Notes: generated by a model not told the origin, from the sequence alone. A stretch of DNA of 64,000 nucleotides from Amycolatopsis albispora (GCF_003312875.1 NZ_CP015163.1:6696001-6760000), one strand, 5' to 3'. Shown: positions 26,592 through 37,380, counted from the stretch's first letter. A program made the numbers and translations.

Positions 26592-26645
26592 GTCGGGGGC
26601 CTCCGGGGTTCATCTGGCATGTGGTGGTGCGAGGAGGGTAGCGCT

Positions 26646-26663
26646 GATTACTCATCAGTAACC
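26646..26663 (-). promoter_or_regulatory. Candidate operator upstream of etfD
   Basis: Inverted repeat GATTACT-CATC-AGTAACC (one mismatch) about 55 bp upstream of the etfD start and about 80 bp from the divergent SMR gene. It resembles the TTACC-N4-GGTAA element before fadE5 (1300-1313), suggesting a common regulator of fatty-acid oxidation. Confidence 0.45.
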
Positions 26664-26742
26664 AATTGGCGCGCGAGAAGTCCCACGGATGTGGCGCACA
26701 ACTCGCTGGTTAGTGGGACGATCGTTCCGGTAGTTTCGGGGC

Positions 26743-27069
26743 ATGGGCGCGTACCTTCTCCTGGCCGTCGCCATCGCGGGCGAGGTGACGGCCACCATCT
26801 CACTGAAGCTGTCCGAGGGCTTCTCGAAGCCGATCCCTTCGGTGATCGTGGTGCTCGGGTACGGGCTGGCCTTCGCGATGCTCGCGCAGGTGCTCAAGGC
26901 CGGGCTGCCGATCGGCGTCGCCTACGCCATCTGGGCGGCGGCCGGGGTCGCGCTGGTCGCCCTGATCGGCGCGGTCTTCCTCAACGAGGGCTTCAACTGG
27001 ACGATGGGTGCCGGGCTGGTGCTGGTGATGGCGGGTGTGGTCCTGCTGGAAGTGGGGCGAGCGCATTGA
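26743..27069 (+). CDS. Small multidrug resistance (SMR) family efflux pump
   Basis: Four-helix membrane protein of 108 residues. The essential Glu lies in helix 1 (AVAIAGEVTATISLKLSEGF), and the helix-3/4 features IPSVIVVLGYGLAFAMLAQ, LPIGVAYAIWAAAGVALVALIG and FNEGFNW-type residues are present, as in EmrE/QacE proteins that exchange protons for quaternary ammonium or guanidinium compounds as dimers. Its stop codon overlaps the start of the adjacent TetR gene, so pump and regulator form an operon divergent from etfD. Confidence 0.93.
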   Translation: MGAYLLLAVAIAGEVTATISLKLSEGFSKPIPSVIVVLGYGLAFAMLAQVLKAGLPIGVAYAIWAAAGVALVALIGAVFLNEGFNWTMGAGLVLVMAGVVLLEVGRAH

Positions 27070-27635
27070 CCACGCTGAAACGGCAGACGGACGGCCGCAA
27101 GGCACGCGGGGAGAAGCGGCGCGCGGAGATCATCGACGCCACGCTGCGCGTGATCGAGCGCGACGGCGTCGCCGGGGTCACCCACCGCACGGTGGCCGCC
27201 GAGGCCGGGGTGCCGCTGACCTCGACCACGTACCACTTCGACAGCCTCGACGACCTGCTGATCGCCACGCTCATCTCGTGCGCGCGCGACATGGCCACCG
27301 AGGTGTACTGGATGATCGACCGCGCGCGCTCGCGCGGGAGCCGCGGTGCCGAGGAGGTCGCGTCCCTGCTCGCCGAGGCGCTCGGCCCGCAGCGCGGTCG
27401 CACGATGGCGGAGTACGAGCTGTACCTGCTCGCCGCGCGGCGCCCGGAACTGCGGCCCGCGGCGCGGCGCTGGCTGGACGTGCTGACCTCGATGGTCCGG
27501 CATGATGACGAGGTGGCGTTCAGGGTGTTCCTCGCCGGCATCGACGGGCTGCTGGTGCAGGGCCTGATCGACGACGAACCGCCGTCGGCGGAGGAACTGC
27601 GGCCGGTGGTCGACTACCTGCTGAAGCCGCGCTGA
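27066..27635 (+). CDS. TetR-family regulator of the SMR pump
   Basis: Regulator of 189 residues. The HTH is EIIDATLRVIERDGVAGVTHRTVAAEAGVPLTSTTYHFDSLDDLLIATL, preceded by a basic arm KRQTDGRKARGEKRR. The TTG at 27066 overlaps the SMR stop codon (TTGA), a typical coupled start. The C-terminal ligand domain resembles the DNA-binding repressors next to drug pumps. It probably represses the SMR-tetR operon and is released by a pump substrate. Confidence 0.88.
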   Translation: MTTLKRQTDGRKARGEKRRAEIIDATLRVIERDGVAGVTHRTVAAEAGVPLTSTTYHFDSLDDLLIATLISCARDMATEVYWMIDRARSRGSRGAEEVASLLAEALGPQRGRTMAEYELYLLAARRPELRPAARRWLDVLTSMVRHDDEVAFRVFLAGIDGLLVQGLIDDEPPSAEELRPVVDYLLKPR

Positions 27636-27704
27636 TGTTCGGGATCAACCCGCAGACCCGTCTGGTGCATTCGGGATCCCACCCGGGCTCTTTTATTGTG
27701 ACGA

Positions 27705-27762
27705 CGGCGAAGGACCCCTTGTCAAGGCTGGAAAGCGTACCTTGACAAGGGGTCCTTCGCCG
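27705..27762. repeat. Hairpin element B, copy 1 (perfect 23-bp stem)
   Basis: Arms 27705-27727 and 27740-27762 are perfectly complementary around a 12-nt loop, flanked by TTTTATTGTGAC before and GTTTTGG after. It lies 70 bp beyond the TetR stop codon and could end that operon. A homologous element with shared flanks and loop lies at 50578-50635; similarity continues about 80 bp past the right arm (TTTTGG-CTGTGGACCGGG, then a G-rich stretch). The stems differ by three compensated base pairs. Confidence 0.92.
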
Positions 27763-27802
27763 TGTTTTGGCTGTGGACCGGGATGGGGAAGGGGGAGTTT
27801 GG

Positions 27803-28723
27803 GTGGGTTCTTCGGTTGTGGTGCCCGGCTCTCCGTTCGCCGGGGTGGCGCGGGCGGACCGCGGCGGCGAGACGGTCTTCGCGCAGGCGTACGGCTACGC
27901 GCACCGGGCGTACGAAGTGCCGAACACGCTGGAGACGCGGTTCGCGCTCGCCAGCGGTACCAAGGGGTTCACCGCGGCGACCGTGTTGTCGTTGATCGAC
28001 TCCGGGCTGCTGGCCGAAGCGACCACGGTGCGCTCGGTGCTCGGGGACGAACTGCCGCTGGTGCACCCGGAGGTGACGGTCGGGCACCTGCTGCGGCACA
28101 CTTCGGGCATCGGCGACTACTGCCCCGACGACGGCCCGGCACCGCCGGGGCAGTGCCTGCTCGCGTCCACTTCGGACTACCTGGCGGCGCTGGCCGGACA
28201 TCCCGCCGAATTCCCGCCCGGCACGCGGTTTTCCTACAACAACGGCGGTTACGTGCTGCTCGGCGTGCTGGCCGAGCGGGTGGCCGGGAAGTCGTTCCAC
28301 GAGCTGGTGCGGGAGCGGATCTGCGAGCCGGCGGGCATGGTGGACACGGCTTTCCTGCGGTCCGACGACCTGCCGGCGAACGCGGCGACCGGATATCTGG
28401 AGGACGGCCGCACGAACGTGCTGGAGGTCCCGGTGCGGGGCCACGGCGACGGCGGCATCTATTCGACGGTCGCCGACATCCACGCCTTCTGGGACGCGTT
28501 GCTGGGCGGCCGGATCATTTCCACTCCGGAGCGGATGTTCGAAGGTACGGAGTACGGCATGGGCCTGTGGCTCGTCCCGGGCGGGTTCGCACTGGAAGGC
28601 GGTGACGCCGGGGTGAACTTCCGCAGCGTGCACCTGCCCGGCAGGCACGTCACCTACACCGCCATCGCGAACTCGGGCGGCGTCATGGCCGTCTCCACCG
28701 CCCTGGCCGCCCTCGTGCAATGA
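27803..28723 (+). CDS. Serine beta-lactamase-like hydrolase (class C / D-Ala-D-Ala peptidase fold)
   Basis: Penicillin-binding-protein-like hydrolase of about 306 residues. Active-site motifs are SGTK (S-x-x-K, in RFALASGTKGFTAATV), YNN (Y-x-N, in RFSYNNGGYVLLGVLAERVAG) and HGDGG (KTG-box equivalent). The N-terminus is short: only VGSSVVVPGSPF precedes the first family strand AGVARADRGGETVFAQAYG, and no signal peptide is present. Its ribosome site GGGGGAG and GTG start lie in the tail of hairpin element B, and its TGA stop is the first three bases of hairpin A, so the gene fills exactly the space between the two repeats. Probably an esterase or amidase. Confidence 0.82.
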   Translation: MGSSVVVPGSPFAGVARADRGGETVFAQAYGYAHRAYEVPNTLETRFALASGTKGFTAATVLSLIDSGLLAEATTVRSVLGDELPLVHPEVTVGHLLRHTSGIGDYCPDDGPAPPGQCLLASTSDYLAALAGHPAEFPPGTRFSYNNGGYVLLGVLAERVAGKSFHELVRERICEPAGMVDTAFLRSDDLPANAATGYLEDGRTNVLEVPVRGHGDGGIYSTVADIHAFWDALLGGRIISTPERMFEGTEYGMGLWLVPGGFALEGGDAGVNFRSVHLPGRHVTYTAIANSGGVMAVSTALAALVQ

Positions 28724-28765
28724 ATGTGGCTTTCATAGCGCCAAACGCTATGAAAGCCACATTCA
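28721..28765. repeat. Hairpin element A, copy 1 (perfect 20-bp stem)
   Basis: Arms 28721-28740 and 28746-28765 pair perfectly around CCAAA. The hairpin includes the stop codon of the hydrolase gene and ends 15 bp before the convergent PEBP stop, so it can serve both as terminator. A related hairpin, split by an insertion sequence, occurs at 50741-51705. Confidence 0.92.
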
Positions 28766-28779
28766 TGCGCTTCGCGGGG

Positions 28780-29313
28780 TCAGCCCTTGTTCTCGTGGAT
28801 GCCGGTCAGGTGCGCCCGGCCCAGCGTGGTCGAGAAGAGGTTGAAGCCGAGGAAGGCCGGGGTCGAGCTGTCCGGGATGTCCAGCGACTCCACGCCGACG
28901 GCGTGCACGGTGAAGATGTACCGGTGCGGCCCGTGCCCCGGCGGCGGGGCGGCGCCCAGGAACCGGTTCAGGCCACCGTCGTTCTTCAGGGTCACCGCGC
29001 CGGGCGCGGGTTCCGGGTTCTTGCCCGCGTCGGTCGGCAGCGAGGTCACCGAAGCCGGGATGTCGAACACGGCCCAGTGCCAGAACCCGCTGGCGGTCGG
29101 GGCGTCGGGGTCGTAGCAGGTGACCGCGAAGCTTTTGGTCTCCGCGGGGAAGCCCTCCCACGACAGTTCCGGCGAGACGTCGTCGCCACCGGCACCGAAG
29201 ATGCCGCTCAGCTGCGGCGTGCCCAGTGCGGCGCCGTCGGCGAGGTCGCCGCTGCGCACGGTGAACTGCGGCACCGCGGGCAGGAAGTCGTACGGGTTGG
29301 GCGGTTGAGGCAT
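28780..29313 (-). CDS. YbhB/YbcL (PEBP / Raf-kinase-inhibitor-like) family protein
   Basis: Protein of 177 residues of the phosphatidylethanolamine-binding family. Conserved features are VSPELSWEGFPAETKSFAVTCYDPDAPTASGFWHWAVFDIPAS, including the DPDAP and ligand-pocket His residues, and the second box GAAPPPGHGPHRYIFTVHAV. ATG 29313 follows AGGAGGATCGC. Bacterial members are cytoplasmic and their ligands are mostly unknown. An upstream in-frame extension was rejected because it lacks family conservation. Convergent with the hydrolase gene across hairpin A. Confidence 0.92.
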   Translation of the reverse strand: MPQPPNPYDFLPAVPQFTVRSGDLADGAALGTPQLSGIFGAGGDDVSPELSWEGFPAETKSFAVTCYDPDAPTASGFWHWAVFDIPASVTSLPTDAGKNPEPAPGAVTLKNDGGLNRFLGAAPPPGHGPHRYIFTVHAVGVESLDIPDSSTPAFLGFNLFSTTLGRAHLTGIHENKG

Positions 29314-29476
29314 GCGATCCTCCTGTGCGTCGGCTACCCGGCACAGGCTATCGGCGCGCCGGGGCCAGGGCAGGGTAGGGACAACCTCAGGGGACATTCG
29401 GGGGTTCACCCGGATGTCCGCACCCGTGCCACGCCTTAGCGTTTCCCGCAGAAGAAACCTGCATGGGGAGGACTCA

Positions 29477-30250
29477 ATGGGGCGGCCCGGGCTAGCCATC
29501 GGCGGCATCGCGTTGATCGTGGCCGGTGCGGCCATCGGTTTCGGCTGGTGGTGGCCGTCGACGAGCGAGGCGACCGCCCAGGTCGACCAGCGGATCCAGC
29601 GGGTGCGCCTCGCCGTGGATTCGGGCGACGTACACATCCGCGCCGCGGATGTGCAGCAGAGCACCGTGGTCCAGCGCTTCGACTACCGCTGGGGCGAGCC
29701 GGAGCAGAGCTACTCGGTCGACGGGGAAGACCTGGTGCTCGCCGACTGCGGCAACTGGTGCTCGGTGGACTACGACGTGGTCGTGCCGTTCGGGACCACG
29801 GTGTCGGGGGACACCGATTCCGGCGAACTGGTGCTGACCGGGGTGGCCGCCGCGGACGTCACCGCTGATTCGGGCAGCGTTGACGTCCGCGACGTGCCGG
29901 GGGCGGTCACCGTGCAGGTTTCTTCGGGGGACGTCACGCTCGCCGGCATCGGCGACGCGGTCAAGGTGGTCGCCAACTCGGGCGCGGTCCAGGGCACCGG
30001 CCTGCGGGGGCGGGTCGACGCCCAGGCGGATTCCGGCGACATCGAGCTGGTGATGGCCGCCGCGCAGGAAGTGCGCGCGCAGGCCGACAGCGGCTCGGTC
30101 GAGGTGACCGTGCCGCCCGGCAGCTACCGCGTGGACGGCGACACCGACAGCGGCAGCCGGGACATCTCGATCCCGACCGGTGGCGGTGGCACCAGCGTGC
30201 TGCTGCAGCTGGACACCGACAGCGGCGACGTCACCGTTCGCCAGGCCTGA
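29477..30250 (+). CDS. DUF4097-type beta-helix protein with N-terminal membrane anchor
   Basis: Protein of 257 residues. One N-terminal helix (LAIGGIALIVAGAAIGFGWWW) is followed by repeated beta strands built on a D-S-G-x-V unit (VDSGDVHI, TDSGELVL, ADSGSVDV, NSGAVQG, ADSGDIEL, ADSGSVEV, TDSGSRDI, TDSGDVTV), the right-handed beta-helix pattern of DUF4097/adhesin-like proteins. It is presumably outside the membrane. ATG 29477 follows GGGGAGGACTCA. It is the first of three closely packed genes and is paralogous to the next one. No function is known. Confidence 0.82.
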   Translation: MGRPGLAIGGIALIVAGAAIGFGWWWPSTSEATAQVDQRIQRVRLAVDSGDVHIRAADVQQSTVVQRFDYRWGEPEQSYSVDGEDLVLADCGNWCSVDYDVVVPFGTTVSGDTDSGELVLTGVAAADVTADSGSVDVRDVPGAVTVQVSSGDVTLAGIGDAVKVVANSGAVQGTGLRGRVDAQADSGDIELVMAAAQEVRAQADSGSVEVTVPPGSYRVDGDTDSGSRDISIPTGGGGTSVLLQLDTDSGDVTVRQA

Positions 30251-30275
30251 AACAACTGAAGGGGATCACGGGGAA

Positions 30276-30938
30276 ATGCGAAAGACTGGCTGGGTGCTGA
30301 CCGGGGTGGCGGCGTCGGCGCTGGTGCTGTCGGGGTGTGACGCGCTCACCCCGCAGGAGAGCTTCAGCGACGGCACGCCGGTGCCGGAGCAGATCAGCAA
30401 GGTGCGGTTCGACGTGCCGGCCGGCGAGGTGAAGATCCGGGTGGAGCCGGGCGCGCCGGTTTCGCTGCGGCGCGACGTGCACTACCGCGGCACCAGGCCG
30501 GGCCACTCGCACCGCGTCGAGGGCGACACGCTGGTGCTCGACCGGTGCGGCGACGAATGCTCGGTGAACTACGACGTGGTCATCCCGGCCGCGCTGCCGG
30601 TCACCGGCAAGGCGGCAGCGGGGAACGTGACCGTCACCGGCGCGGGCGCCACCGACGTCGAGGCGTCCGCGGGCAACGTGGTGCTCCAGCAGCTCGCCGG
30701 CGCGGCGAAGGTGCACGCCTCCGCGGGGAACGTCGAGGTCGGGCTGGTCACACCGGCCGACACCACGGTCAAGGCGTCGGCGGGCAAGGTGACGGTCACC
30801 GTGCCGCAGGGCACCTACCGCGTGCGCACCGACGCCAATGCGGGCAACAGCAACGTTTCCGTGCCGAACACGCCCGGCGCCCCGCACGCGGTGGAAGTCG
30901 ACGCTTCGGCCGGTGACGTGACGGTCCGCACCGCATGA
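30276..30938 (+). CDS. DUF4097-type lipoprotein
   Basis: Protein of 220 residues with a lipoprotein signal (LVLSGC lipobox, Cys about residue 21). The rest is a beta-helix like its upstream paralogue, but with an A-G-N-V unit (AAGNVTV, SAGNVVL, SAGNVEV, SAGKVTV, NAGNSNV, SAGDVTV) in place of D-S-G-x-V. Both share the segment LVL-x-C-G-(N/D)-x-CSV-(D/N)-YDVV. ATG 30276 follows a GGGG tract. Its stop overlaps the next start (ATGA). The pair arose by duplication: one copy is held by a helix, the other by lipid. Function unknown. Confidence 0.83.
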   Translation: MRKTGWVLTGVAASALVLSGCDALTPQESFSDGTPVPEQISKVRFDVPAGEVKIRVEPGAPVSLRRDVHYRGTRPGHSHRVEGDTLVLDRCGDECSVNYDVVIPAALPVTGKAAAGNVTVTGAGATDVEASAGNVVLQQLAGAAKVHASAGNVEVGLVTPADTTVKASAGKVTVTVPQGTYRVRTDANAGNSNVSVPNTPGAPHAVEVDASAGDVTVRTA

Positions 30939-32314
30939 TCCGGGCACTGGCCGGGGCTGCCGCACTGGGCTTGACCACGCTGGTCGTACCCACCGCGCAG
31001 GGGGCGGAAGGTGCGCTCGAGTGGCGGTCGTGCGCGACCCCGCAGACCCCGCCCGACCTGCAGTGCGCCACGTTGAGCGTGCCGCTGGACCGGTCGCGGC
31101 CGGACGGCCGGCGCATCGACCTCGCGGTCAACCGGACCCCGGCGCGCGACCAGGCCAACCGGATCGGCTCGCTGCTGGTGAACCCGGGCGGGCCGGGTGG
31201 CTCGGCGGTGGACGTGGTGGCCTACAACGGAATGGTCGCCGGGAATCCCGAGGGTGCGGTGCTCGCCGAGCGGTTCGACCTGGTCGGGCTGGACCCGCGC
31301 GGGGTCGGCCACAGCTCGCCGGTCCGGTGCGCTCCGGCGTCGCTGCACGACCCGTCGGTGAGCCGGTTCGGCGACTTCGACCGGCTCACCGAGGCGAACC
31401 GCCGGGCCGGGCAGGACTGCCTCGACCGCACCGGCCCGCTGCTCGGGCACGTCGACACGCTCAGCGTCGCCGAGGACGTGGAGGCGTTGCGGCGGGCGCT
31501 CGGTGAGGAGCGCATCTCCTTCTACGGCATGTCCTACGGCACCGAGATCGGTGAGCTGTACGCGGACCTCCACCCGGGACGCGTGCGGTCGATGGTGCTG
31601 GACGCGCCGGTCGACCACGCGCTGCCGACGCTGGTCGCCGCCCGCGACGAGGCCGTCGCCATCGAGGATTCGGCCAACCGCTTCTTCGCCACCTGCGGGG
31701 AGTGCGCGGCCCAGTTCGACCGGCTGATGACCAGGCCGGACGCCGAAGACCTGACCGACGGCTTCTACGACTACCTCAACCTCAAGGCCGCCTGGCCACA
31801 GCTGGCGCAAGCGCTTGCGGCCGCCGACGCCGGGGACACCGGCCCGCTGCTGCGGACCGCGCGGTTCAACTCCCCAGAGTACGGCTCCTACCGGGCGGTC
31901 TCCTGCCAGGACTTCCCCGCGGTGCTGACCGCGGGCGTCCACCGCCGGTGGGCCGACGAACTCCGGCGGGTCGCGCCGCGGACGTGGCGGTACTCGGAGT
32001 TCTGGGAGATGGCCACCGGCTGCGCCGCGTGGCCGATGTCACCACGCAACCCACCGTCATATCGCCACGTGACGGGTACTCCGTCCGTGCTGGTGATCGG
32101 CGGTACCCACGACCCGGCCACCCCGCTGCGCTGGGCGGAGAGCCTGAGCGCCCGGATCGACGGCAGCCGCCTGCTGATGGACGACCGCGACGGGCACGCC
32201 GCCCTGCTCCACTCGCCGTGCGCCCGCGCGCACGCGGCGGACTACCTGGTCAACGGGGTGCTTCCGGAAATCGGTGCCGTCTGCCGGGAACAAGCGGCAC
32301 CCCAGGTACGTTGA
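30935..32314 (+). CDS. Secreted alpha/beta hydrolase (tripeptidyl-aminopeptidase-like)
   Basis: Exported hydrolase of 459 residues with a signal peptide (about 1-23). The pattern is that of the Streptomyces SlpD/SlpE tripeptidyl aminopeptidase family: N-terminal CATLSVPLDRSRPDGRRIDLAV, oxyanion LVNPGGPGGSA, VGLDPRGVGHSSPV, nucleophile elbow FYGMSYGTEIGELYAD (Ser), and C-terminal GGTHDPATPLRWAESL (Asp) with DGHAALLHSPC (His). It probably releases short peptides from protein N-termini outside the cell. Its ATG overlaps the stop of the DUF4097 lipoprotein gene, so the three genes form one operon. Confidence 0.88.
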   Translation: MIRALAGAAALGLTTLVVPTAQGAEGALEWRSCATPQTPPDLQCATLSVPLDRSRPDGRRIDLAVNRTPARDQANRIGSLLVNPGGPGGSAVDVVAYNGMVAGNPEGAVLAERFDLVGLDPRGVGHSSPVRCAPASLHDPSVSRFGDFDRLTEANRRAGQDCLDRTGPLLGHVDTLSVAEDVEALRRALGEERISFYGMSYGTEIGELYADLHPGRVRSMVLDAPVDHALPTLVAARDEAVAIEDSANRFFATCGECAAQFDRLMTRPDAEDLTDGFYDYLNLKAAWPQLAQALAAADAGDTGPLLRTARFNSPEYGSYRAVSCQDFPAVLTAGVHRRWADELRRVAPRTWRYSEFWEMATGCAAWPMSPRNPPSYRHVTGTPSVLVIGGTHDPATPLRWAESLSARIDGSRLLMDDRDGHAALLHSPCARAHAADYLVNGVLPEIGAVCREQAAPQVR

Positions 32315-32327
32315 GCCAGGCAGAAAG

Positions 32328-32348
32328 GTTGAGTCGCCCTCGCTCAAG
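32328..32348 (+). promoter_or_regulatory. HspR operator (HAIR) 1 of the dnaK operon
   Basis: GTTGAGT-N7-GCTCAAG, close to the actinobacterial HAIR consensus CTTGAGT-N7-ACTCAAG, directly upstream of the predicted -35 box. HspR with DnaK as corepressor is expected to bind here. Confidence 0.9.
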
Positions 32349-32354
32349 TCCAAG

Positions 32355-32384
32355 TTGACCTGGCAAAGCGGCTCCGGATAGAAC
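32355..32384 (+). promoter_or_regulatory. dnaK promoter
   Basis: A vegetative-type promoter, TTGACC (32355-32360), an 18-bp spacer, TAGAAC (32379-32384), lies between the two HAIR sites and overlaps the second, so HspR binding would block polymerase. Confidence 0.75.
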
Positions 32385-32404
32385 TTGAGTGTGCTCCGCT
32401 CAAC
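32384..32404 (+). promoter_or_regulatory. HspR operator (HAIR) 2 of the dnaK operon
   Basis: CTTGAGT-N7-GCTCAAC, the left half a perfect match to the HAIR consensus. It overlaps the -10 box and probable transcription start about 45 bp upstream of the dnaK ATG. Confidence 0.9.
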
Positions 32405-32447
32405 GCGGCGGCACAGCCCAGCGTGAGACAGAGAGAGGGAACAAACC

Positions 32448-34324
<1,877 letters not shown>

Positions 34325-34328
<4 letters not shown>

Positions 34329-35068
34329 CCCACGCGAATCGCGAAAACTCCGAGGGTCCCCGGCACGGGACCGGTGAAGAGCCAGAGGAGCCGCGAGTCG
34401 TGGTGCGCGATCGCCGCAAGATCGACCCGGTGACCGGTGAGCTGCGGCCTTCGCCCGAAGCGGAGGAGCCCGCGGCGGACGGCAAGCACGCCGGCCCCTC
34501 CCTCGGCGAGTCCATTGTGGACGAGTCGGTGGAGCCGGTGTCCGACCTGGAGAAGCAGCTGGAGGAGCGCACCGCCGACCTCCAGCGGCTCCAGGCCGAG
34601 TACACCAACTACCGGCGCCGGGTGGACCGCGACCGCGAGCAGGTGGTGAACGCGGCGAAGGCCGGGGTGGTCGGTGACCTGCTGCCCCTGCTCGACGACC
34701 TCGAGCGGGCCGAGCAGCACGGTGACCTCACCGGCGCGTTCAAGGCGGTGGCCGACAAGCTGGTGGCCAGCCTGCAGCGGGCCGGGCTCGAGCCGTTCGG
34801 CGCGGAGGGCGAGCCCTTCGACCCGAGCGTGCACGAGGCCGTGCAGCACAACACCTCGTCCGAAGTGGACGGTCCGACGGTGACCCTGGTGATGCGCCGG
34901 GGTTACCGCTTCGGGGATCGGGTGCTGCGGGCGGCGCTGGTCGGCGTGACCGACCACGAGCCGGGCGAGGCCCCCGCGGCCGCCGAGGCTCCCGCGTCCG
35001 CCGAGGCCGAGCCGGAGCTGGACGCCACGCAGTCCGGTGAGCTGCCCCTTGATGAGAACAGCCGATAG
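34325..35068 (+). CDS. grpE: Nucleotide exchange factor GrpE
   Basis: DnaK nucleotide exchange factor of 247 residues. A long charged N-terminal region precedes the coiled coil ([31 protein letters not shown]), then [20 protein letters not shown] and the C-terminal beta domain with [21 protein letters not shown] and [20 protein letters not shown]. It starts with GTG at 34325, overlapping the dnaK stop codon (GTGA), so translation is coupled. The C-terminal Ala/Glu-rich tail is an actinobacterial feature. Confidence 0.98.
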
Positions 35069-35095
35069 CGACAAGCCGGAGGGAGGAGACGCCCG

Positions 35096-36265
<1,170 letters not shown>

Positions 36266-36266
36266 C

Positions 36267-36704
36267 ATGTTCGGTTCGTCGTTGCCGGGCGGCATGCCGC
36301 AGGACGAGGACACCCCGGTTTTTGTCATCTCAGTGGCCGCCCAGCTCTCCGGGCTGCACGCGCAAACCCTGCGGTCGTACGACCGCCAGGGGCTGGTCTC
36401 CCCCGGCCGCACGGCCGGGGGCGGCCGGCGGTATTCACTGCGGGACATCGCCCTACTGCGCGAAGTCCAGCGGCTGTCCCAGGAGGACGGCGTCAACCTC
36501 GCCGGGATCAAGCGCATCATCGAACTCGAAAACCAGGTGGACGCGTTGCGTGCGCGGGTGACCGAACTGACGGAGGAACTGGCCGCCGCCTACGCCGCCG
36601 CCGAACAGGCCGCGGCCGCGGTGCACGCTTCGTACCGCAAGGACCTCGTCCCCATGCGAAACGAAACCGCCCTGGTCGTCTGGCGCCCCCGCCCGCGCCG
36701 CTGA
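36267..36704 (+). CDS. hspR: Heat-shock repressor HspR (MerR family)
   Basis: Repressor of 145 residues. The MerR-type HTH is FVISVAAQLSGLHAQTLRSYDRQGLVSPGRTAGGGRRYSLRDIALLREVQRLSQEDGVNLAGIKRIIELE, followed by a coiled coil (QVDALRARVTELTEELAAAYAAAEQAA). HspR binds HAIR sequences with DnaK as corepressor. Sites are found upstream of dnaK (two) and clpB (one) in this window, so it should control its own operon and clpB. It is the last gene of the operon. Confidence 0.97.
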   Translation: MFGSSLPGGMPQDEDTPVFVISVAAQLSGLHAQTLRSYDRQGLVSPGRTAGGGRRYSLRDIALLREVQRLSQEDGVNLAGIKRIIELENQVDALRARVTELTEELAAAYAAAEQAAAAVHASYRKDLVPMRNETALVVWRPRPRR

Positions 36705-37380
36705 CCGGACTCCCCCACCGAGGCGCGCCACCCGGGTTTATCCCATACCCACCCACCTGCCCACACCCACCCACCTATCCACACCCGCCCACCCGTCCAC
36801 AGCGCCCCGGCGAGCACCCATCCCACGAGGGCGCCACGCCGTAGACTGGCCTAGGGACGTCCCCCCGAGGTGGGCGGGGGTTGCCGGTGTTTGGGGCTGC
36901 CGGTTTTCTGGGGCTCTGGGTCGAGGATGCGCGCCGGGTTCGGTGGATCACCTCGATCTGCCCCGCTGCCTCGAAGATCCTCACCGCGATGCTCGCTGAG
37001 CCCGGTGGCGGGTGCGGTGTATCCCTTGAGGCACAACAAGTCTTCGCGGAAGGCGCGCGTGGGGTCACTCGCGCCCGGCCCGATGCGTCGTGAATCGGCG
37101 GTGGGCACTGGGCCGAGCCGTCGAGTGTTTTCAGGTGTCCGTGCCCACGGCCGAACGCTGACCACCGCCATATCCGCCCTGGTCGTACCCGGGCTGCTGG
37201 CCGCCGTAGCCATCCTGGTCGTACTGGGCTGATCGCTGCCGCTAGCTAGGGGCAGCGGGTGGGACCGCTCCAACCGGCCCCGCCACTGCCCGTGCCGCCC
37301 CGCGCACTCGTGCCATCAATGTTCGCATCAAGCTGCGGTGCCTGATCGCAATCCCGCGGGATGTCCGCCGCACGCTCGCT
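36705..37380. other. Gene-free interval after hspR (no confident feature)
   Basis: No convincing gene was found in 676 bp. At 36749-36803 there is a C-rich run of imperfect CCCACC/CCACAC repeats, then a C6 tract facing a G-rich stretch at 36859-36880, and a 7-bp hairpin CGCTGCC/GGCAGCG at 37234-37257. On the minus strand 37131-37241 encodes about 36 codons (QYDQDGYGGQQPGYDQGGYG, then GTDT and a stop) with an in-frame stop directly upstream, which may be the decayed end of a Gly/Tyr/Gln-rich protein gene. On the plus strand a 49-codon frame from 37083 ends in a hydrophobic run but has no other support. Confidence 0.5.

Noticed and set aside
24675..27635. A 986-codon plus-strand frame running across etfD into the TetR gene
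   Set aside because: Only its end (from TTG 27066) is a real gene; the rest is the antisense of etfD.
36749..36803. C-rich direct repeats that could suggest a small CRISPR or tandem array
   Set aside because: Units are short and irregular with no spacers, so only a simple-sequence run is supported.
36870..37232. A 120-codon plus-strand frame ending in a hydrophobic run
   Set aside because: No ribosome site or family support; its hydrophobic end is the antisense of a Gly/Tyr/Gln-rich remnant.
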